Assembly: GCF_003011925.2 (NCBI RefSeq)
Contig: NZ_PXXU01000007.1
Coordinates: 33,241 to 97,240 of the forward strand
DNA length: 64,000 nt
Source of the DNA: Nitrosomonas supralitoralis
Lineage (GTDB): Bacteria; Pseudomonadota; Gammaproteobacteria; Burkholderiales; Nitrosomonadaceae
Direction of reading: 5' to 3'
The notes beneath the pieces were generated by a model, which was not told the origin of the DNA, searched no databases, and saw only the letters and a program-made list of their open reading frames with translations. This document shows, piece after piece, positions 59,432 through 64,000 of this stretch. Within the stretch, counting starts at the first letter, position 1, and each line of letters opens with the position of its first letter. Position numbers and translations under genes: made by a program.

Positions 59432-59767
59432 TTAATTCAATACATTGCGGCACTCGGTTGCGCAACGACGACATGATTCCGCACATTTTTTGCAATGATC
59501 CATGTCATGTTGTGCGCACTGATCTGCACACCATTCACATATTTCAGCACATAGTTCACAATATAATTTAGTGAATTTACTTGAGCGCGCCATTGCTCGT
59601 ACACATTGCAGGCAAGACTCGATGCACTCATAACAGCATATTGGACAGTCATTATGGCTTTCAACACCTGCCATTGCTGACAAGCAAACTTCACAGTCAA
59701 CAGCACAGATCTGGCAGGCTTCGAGACAACTTAAATACTCACTATTAATGCAGGTATTTTGTTGCAT
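59432..59767 (-). CDS. Cys-rich four-helix-bundle copper-storage-type protein (DUF326/Csp)
   Basis: The 111 residues contain 22 Cys, mostly as CxxxC and CxxC along helices (for example CLEACQICAVDCEVC and CKKCAESCRRCATEC). This is the hallmark of Csp proteins, whose four-helix bundles bind many Cu(I) ions. It has no signal peptide, so it resembles the cytosolic Csp3 type. Copper storage would suit an organism with copper-dependent enzymes, but the metal is inferred. Confidence 0.87.
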   Translation of the reverse strand: MQQNTCINSEYLSCLEACQICAVDCEVCLSAMAGVESHNDCPICCYECIESCLQCVRAMARSSKFTKLYCELCAEICEWCADQCAQHDMDHCKKCAESCRRCATECRNVLN

Positions 59768-59901
59768 AATTATTTCCTCGCCATGATGTTTAAATTATAC
59801 AAATAGAAAATAATCTGTAAGGTGATATTCTTCATTTCATCGTACCGAGTTACCATTGCGTCAGTTGATTCCTGCGAAGGTTTTCTACCTTACAGTTTGT
59901 T

Positions 59902-60186
59902 TTAACGTTTACTAAGTAATATGCCAATCACAATACCGCTGCCGAATGCGACAAGTGCACTAGTGAGCGGTCTTTCTTCGATGTAATTTTCAACTTCCTC
60001 TCCTGCTTCTTTAGCCTGACTTTTAACCGTTTTCTCTGCGTCCTCAGCCATATTAGAAACATTTTGAGCCTGTTTTTCTGCCAGTTCCTTTACCGAAGTC
60101 ATGATCGATCCAATATCATTTCTTAAACTGGAAAAATCCTTCTTTAATTGATCCATTTCTTTATTGAAATCATCTGTTGCTGCCAT
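59902..60186 (-). CDS. DUF883/YqjD-ElaB-like membrane-anchored protein
   Basis: The roughly 94-residue product has a long coiled-coil part (EMDQLKKDFSSLRNDIGSIM, then EKQAQNVSNMAEDAEKTV). It ends in a C-terminal membrane anchor (PLTSALVAFGSGIVIGILLSKR). YqjD and ElaB are tail-anchored, stationary-phase ribosome-associated proteins. The start at MAATDD follows CGGAGA; ten extra upstream residues are less likely. Confidence 0.88.
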   Translation of the reverse strand: MAATDDFNKEMDQLKKDFSSLRNDIGSIMTSVKELAEKQAQNVSNMAEDAEKTVKSQAKEAGEEVENYIEERPLTSALVAFGSGIVIGILLSKR

Positions 60187-60368
60187 ACTTTTCTCCGCTT
60201 TACGTAATTTTTGCAATTAATTATCTATCGTTTTACTAGAAATATAATGAATCATTGGTATCTTCTGTTCATTGATGATTCCTGGGCAATAGCATACAAA
60301 ATCTTTAATGATTGAAATAATGTCATTTAACTTCGAAATTACTAACGATTATGGAAAGAATTACATTC

Positions 60369-60446
60369 TCACATATTGAACAGATAAATGATGGCCAACA
60401 CCGATATGGGCACTCCCAATAGCCATGCTAAAAAATATTTACCCAT
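60369..60446 (-). CDS. 25-residue membrane micropeptide
   Basis: A short frame encodes a single membrane helix: MGKYFLAWLLGVPISVLAII followed by YLFNM. AAGGAG stands 6 nt before the ATG, an ideal spacing. The sequence is too short for usual gene finders. Similar tiny one-helix proteins with a GVP turn are known in proteobacteria, but their role is unclear to me. Confidence 0.65.
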   Translation of the reverse strand: MGKYFLAWLLGVPISVLAIIYLFNM

Positions 60447-60779
60447 TTTAATCTCCTTTCTGAATTGTAAACAATTGTTAGGTTACCGCTATAAGCCACC
60501 GAGAGTTAGTGAGGTAACAACCAGTTAGTTGTTACGCAAGTACCGCGAATTAGAATCGCACTAGACTAAAAGTCGATCCGACCAAACATGCTAGATAACC
60601 ATAATTTCATGCTAACTCACGATTCATCCCAAGTATGTGCGGTGGCACACAAAACCTTATTGAAAATCGCTCATGAAGTAATTATGAAGAAAAACTGCAA
60701 AAAAATAACTATTTCCTTAATGCGTCGGTGTATTATCCGCAATGAAAGAGCGATGCATGGTGCCTTAATCTGAAAAAGA
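60447..60779. other. Intergenic region
   Basis: A plus-strand open reading at 60588-60773 has no ribosome site or known motif and is not called. Nothing else is visible between the micropeptide gene and the permease stop. Confidence 0.35.
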
Positions 60780-61865
60780 TCAGGGTTGATCTGCTGAAAT
60801 TATTTTTACTTTAGATGCGGGTTGTGACGTCCATAACTGAACCAAAGTAATGCCAATAGCCAGAATGGGAGGTCCGATGAAAATACCAATAAAACCATAA
60901 GCTATGATACCTCCTGATGCACCTAGCACGACCAGCAGAAAAGACATATTACTTCCTTTGCTGATAAGATAAGGCCTGACAAAATTATCAATACTGCTGA
61001 TCACAAAAATGCCCCATAGAACCATAAAAACCGCCCATCCGTAAGATCCTTCGTAAAGAAACCAAATACTGGCGCCTCCCCATACCAAGGTTGGTCCCAT
61101 TGGAATTACTGATAAAAAGAAAGTAGCAGCGCCGAGCAAAAATGCACTTGAACCTGATACTCCGGCGATAAGGAATCCGATCATAGCCGCGATGGCCTGT
61201 GCCAGCGCTGAGCCAAAAATACCATACACCACCCCTGTAACTGTATTGTGGATTTGTGCTAAGGGATCTGTGCCAAGGCTGCCGTTCAGAAGTTTCGCGA
61301 CAGCATTATGCAACATCTTTATCAGAGCTTCGCCATCTCGATAAAAAAAGAAGCCAATAAATGCAGCGAACACCATTTGCAGTAAGCTCTTGCCAATTAT
61401 ATTGCCTAAATCAAGGAGAAAATTCTTGATCGGTTCGAGTAATCCTTTGAGCAGCGTGCCGACTTCTTTTCCACCAGACATAAGTCCTTGCCAATATTGG
61501 ATAAGTTGCTCACCGAAGAACGGAGTATTTATAAGCCAAGCAGGCGGTTCGATCGGACCTTGCTCTATAAACCCCTTGACTGATTCGATAGAAGCAGCAA
61601 CGTTGTCTGCTAAACTGAAAGTGAGTAGTGCTGAAGGAATGATCACGACCAAAACCATTCCTACTATCATCAATAATGATGCCAGCGTAGTGTTTTCCCT
61701 TAACAGCCTGCGCAATTGTTGATAAAGCGGCCAGGTAGAAATACATACCACCATCGCGAACACTATTGCCGGGATAAAAGGATGCAGAATCTGGTAACAA
61801 CCAATGAGAAGAATGGCGATTACAACCAATCGGGCATATTGTAGAATATACTTTTCAGTGCTCAT
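60780..61865 (-). CDS. AI-2E/PerM-family membrane transporter
   Basis: The 361-residue protein has about eight membrane segments. The N-terminal pair is VVIAILLIGCYQILHPFIPAIVFAM. The C-terminal block has FLLGAATFFLSVIPMGPTLVWGG, with the VIPMGP turn common in this family, and FLLVVLGASGGIIAYGFIGIFIGPP, with the GxIGIFIGPP end. Members include the AI-2 exporter TqsA, Na+/H+ antiporters and YdiK; the substrate here is unknown. It stands alone on the minus strand. Confidence 0.9.
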   Translation of the reverse strand: MSTEKYILQYARLVVIAILLIGCYQILHPFIPAIVFAMVVCISTWPLYQQLRRLLRENTTLASLLMIVGMVLVVIIPSALLTFSLADNVAASIESVKGFIEQGPIEPPAWLINTPFFGEQLIQYWQGLMSGGKEVGTLLKGLLEPIKNFLLDLGNIIGKSLLQMVFAAFIGFFFYRDGEALIKMLHNAVAKLLNGSLGTDPLAQIHNTVTGVVYGIFGSALAQAIAAMIGFLIAGVSGSSAFLLGAATFFLSVIPMGPTLVWGGASIWFLYEGSYGWAVFMVLWGIFVISSIDNFVRPYLISKGSNMSFLLVVLGASGGIIAYGFIGIFIGPPILAIGITLVQLWTSQPASKVKIISADQP

Positions 61866-62166
61866 TTTGGCTCTCTTGGTTAAATAAAGCCCGCATACTA
61901 TTTTTTGATCACTGCTTTATCTTTGATTATCCTGCAAGTAAAGCATCTCTGTTATTTGGCAAATTGCTAAGTGCATTAATACACCGATCGTGGGTGTTAA
62001 GGAAAGTGGAAGGAAAGAGCATTTGCCGAAATTGCATCCGATTGCAGGTGATGTCATTACAAAGCGGTCATACACTGCGTCCGGTATCAATTTTTAAATT
62101 TGTAATTTATAGTATTTGAGCTGCAACAATATTTACACGACGCAGAATTATAATCATGATAAAAAT

Positions 62167-62200
62167 GGAATGTCCCGTGAGTAAACTCCCGAGGCATTCC
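62167..62200 (-). terminator. Probable terminator
   Basis: An imperfect hairpin pairs GGAATG with CATTCC, then has inner CG and GAG / CTC pairs. On the minus strand it is followed by ATTTTTATC. It lies about 63 bp after the stop of 62263-62571. Confidence 0.55.
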
Positions 62201-62262
62201 GTTTAATCTTACAGATTCCCAATACAAGTCCTGCTTTGTAGTGCCTGCTTGATTAAATTTTA

Positions 62263-62571
62263 TTACTTTGAATTTTGTCCCTCATACCCGTCGCGCGGTC
62301 CGGCTGGGTCAACATTTCTATTGCCTGAATTAGATTGTTGATTCTTATTATCGGAAGAATTTTGTTTCATTTTGTCGGAATCAGCCTGTCGACTTTGTTT
62401 ATTATCATCCTGTTTCTTTTGCGATGAAGATTGTTCAATTGGCTTAGGTGAATTCATTTTATCATCAACTTTGTTTTGTGACTGATTATAATCAGCAAAA
62501 ACTGATGCGCTTGCAAATAAAAAAACCACGCTAATTATTGACGTTAATAACATTTCTTTTATTTGAATCAT
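62263..62571 (-). CDS. Secreted low-complexity polar protein
   Basis: The roughly 102-residue product has a signal peptide (LLTSIISVVFLFASASVFAD). The disordered mature part is rich in Gln, Asn, Ser, Lys and Asp (SQKKQDDNKQSRQADSDK, NQQSNSGNRN) and ends DPAGPRDGYEGQNSK. AAGGAG lies 7 nt before the ATG of MIQIKE. No family is recognised. It is probably periplasmic and unstructured. Confidence 0.72.
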   Translation of the reverse strand: MIQIKEMLLTSIISVVFLFASASVFADYNQSQNKVDDKMNSPKPIEQSSSQKKQDDNKQSRQADSDKMKQNSSDNKNQQSNSGNRNVDPAGPRDGYEGQNSK

Positions 62572-62917
62572 GGTATTACTCCTTTTCCGTTTAGTAGAGT
62601 AAGTCATGATGCTTTTAATTTTAGATTGGGTCTGTACGTTACCTTACAAATTGAATCATTCGAGGATCAATATCTTCACGCGTGTCATATTCCAGAAGTG
62701 GCTCCGCCAATTTTGATTTTATAAATATGTACACGACACGCAACGCTACAGCGCATGAGAATCATTCAAATGAATCTGTACGATTGTTTGATAACAACCC
62801 AAGCGTGAGCAGTAAACACTGGCGAATTCAAGTTTGAATGCTACTTTTATAAGATTAACAGGAAGTAAGCTGCGTAAGCATCTGAACTTCTTGAACGATC
62901 AAATAAAAGAAGTACAG
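62572..62917. other. Intergenic region
   Basis: No gene, RNA or repeat is recognised in this stretch between the secreted protein and the IS remnants. Confidence 0.35.
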
Positions 62918-62986
62918 ATGAAGCGCTATCAGCAGTTCACCAAAGAGCGACGATATCAGATATGCGGGTTAAGGAAGACGGGATTT
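62918..62986 (+). mobile_element. IS30-family transposase 5' remnant
   Basis: From an ATG the frame gives MKRYQQFTKERRYQICGLRK then TGF, the helix-turn-helix opening of IS30-type transposases. The frame then joins unrelated sequence, so only the first 23 codons or so survive. Confidence 0.6.
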
Positions 62987-63185
62987 ATGACCTGTTAAAA
63001 CTACCTGAGTGCTTCGACGATAAGAGCGAAATGGATGAAATAGGGGAAGATGACAACCAGTTTGTAGGCTCTGGAGAATATTTGACGAAATCCCTTGAAT
63101 CTTGTCTTCTAAATAATTTTTTATTTCATTACGTTTTTATACTTTGCGTGGTTATATTCCCAAGGCTGCAACCGATTGGCTTTTG

Positions 63186-63657
63186 ACGGAGCACCCGGGA
63201 TTATAACCGAGCGCCTATGCAAGTTGTCTGGTCTGATCACCTTCATAAGCACGATCCATCAACAGATGAGCAGGTGAAGTGACGTGGCCATGCATCAGGA
63301 GGAGTTGTCGCTCTTCCGGTACATCACGTGCATGTCCCGGAGAGAAGGCTAAGGTTATGGTTGTTCTGGCATCTACGGCAGCCAAATGAATTTTGGTGGC
63401 CCTGACGTCTCTGGAGTTACCGATGGATTGCGGGCCGTTCTTTTCAATCCACCCGCACCATCAGGATGCACTTTGATGCTGGTGCCGTCCATCGAAACGG
63501 CTTCAATTTTGATACGAATGAGTTTGGTAGTCCACGTCACTTGCAGCCATGCTCGGTAACATAGAGAATTATTAGATCTAATAACTGACATTGCCGTGTT
63601 GACGCGGCATACGGTGTTCGATCTGTGTTGATATTGGTTTTCGGTGATTTTCATCAC
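63186..63657 (-). mobile_element. IS5-family (IS427-like) transposase remnant
   Basis: On the minus strand the DNA encodes MKITENQYQH at the N-terminus. After an internal deletion come RIKIEAVSMDGTSIKVHPDG and, through frameshifts, GPPKFIW, HLLICGWIVLMK and EGDQTRQLA-ALGYNPG. The order matches an IS427-type transposase with stops, frameshifts and a missing C-terminus. It is inactive. Confidence 0.75.
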
Positions 63658-63699
63658 CGCGTTATTTCTAACAGTGTTAACAGGCCCTAATCTCTTCTA

Positions 63700-63979
63700 C
63701 TGAATGCAATGCATCATTGCGCATCTGTTAATCAGCGCATTATCAATTTCTATCAATTCATATAATCGATCTATGCTCTATGGCAGTACGAATCTTGCGT
63801 AACATCCTGTTGGTTGTAATCCATGATGCGTTGATTTGTTTGGATAAACGCAGTGAGTACAACGCAAAATTTAAAGTCGGTGTTACCAAAACAACGATTG
63901 GTGTATAGGCCTCCTCTGTTTCATATCGCTTTTGCCAATCCTGCACGTTCGTTTCTCTTATCCACTTAACCAGAATCAT
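63700..63979 (-). mobile_element. IS1595-family transposase remnant
   Basis: The minus strand gives VQDWQKRYETEEA, then QINASWITTNRMLRKIRTAI and EHRSI. After a frameshift it continues YELIEIDNALI, which corresponds to the IS1595 segment that precedes the first catalytic Asp (usually LIELDDALVGG). The zinc-finger part is missing and the element is truncated towards the IS5 remnant. Confidence 0.6.
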
Positions 63980-64000
63980 TATCTCATTCGGTTTAATAAA

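Noticed and set aside
60588..60773. 61-codon plus-strand open reading
   Set aside because: No ribosome site, no known motif and basic composition; likely chance.

Overview
This window looks like chromosome of a betaproteobacterium, most probably a Nitrosomonas-type ammonia oxidiser. That is an inference from gene content and order. The cues are the linked aroQ-accB-accC-prmA-metH block, the pilC-pilD-coaE-zapD block, two tandem cyanophycin synthetase genes, a fructokinase / sucrose-phosphate synthase / amylosucrase cluster, an SmbP-like small periplasmic protein, and many c-type cytochrome and copper-related genes. No amo or hao genes lie in the window, so the lifestyle is not proven here.

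Layout. 0-10 kb: rlpA, a chemoreceptor with its own CheW, a VOC protein, an M48 metalloprotease lipoprotein, dodecin, then leuS-lptE-holA. 10.2-18.7 kb, minus strand: a small lipoprotein and a run reading aroQ, accB, accC, prmA, a DUF3426 zinc-finger membrane protein, metH. 18.8-25.1 kb: an accessory island that starts at tRNA-Thr(CGT). It holds two oppositely oriented hsdS remnants, an intact MazE-type antitoxin with a palindromic operator candidate, a frameshifted MazF toxin, an unrecognised 786-residue repeat/zinc/TPR/SEC-C protein, a recD2 remnant, a small lipoprotein and an IS5-family remnant. 25.3-28.9 kb: a DUF1269 protein, a di-haem cytochrome c peroxidase with a His-rich N-terminus, and small envelope proteins. 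29-32.9 kb: type IV pilus assembly (pilC, pilD), coaE and zapD. 32.9-37.9 kb, minus strand: two translationally coupled cyanophycin synthetases. 38-45 kb: a CNNM/CBS protein, tRNA-Arg(CCG) and the sucrose cluster. 45.2-49.6 kb: ribE, ribBA, ribH, nusB, thiL, pgpA. 49.6-53.5 kb, minus strand: a DASS anion transporter, a small periplasmic protein, a SnoaL-like protein and yaaA. 54-62.6 kb: two small lipoproteins, a RoxA-like di-haem lipoprotein paired with a cytochrome P450, a Cys-rich copper-storage-type protein, a DUF883 protein, a 25-residue membrane peptide, an AI-2E-family permease and a polar secreted protein. 62.9-64 kb: decayed remnants of three IS families (IS30, IS5, IS1595).

How the genes work together. 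Two reserve or compatible-solute modules stand out: cyanophycin (C/N storage) and sucrose with an amylosucrase that could turn sucrose into glucan plus fructose, which the adjacent fructokinase would re-phosphorylate. The RoxA-like cytochrome plus P450 pair (55.8-59.2 kb) and the 786-residue protein in the tRNA-linked island are the best candidates for undescribed function. Several short genes and sites were found by direct reading: lipoprotein 24367-24498, peptide 60369-60446, the IS30 start and the recD2 remnant.
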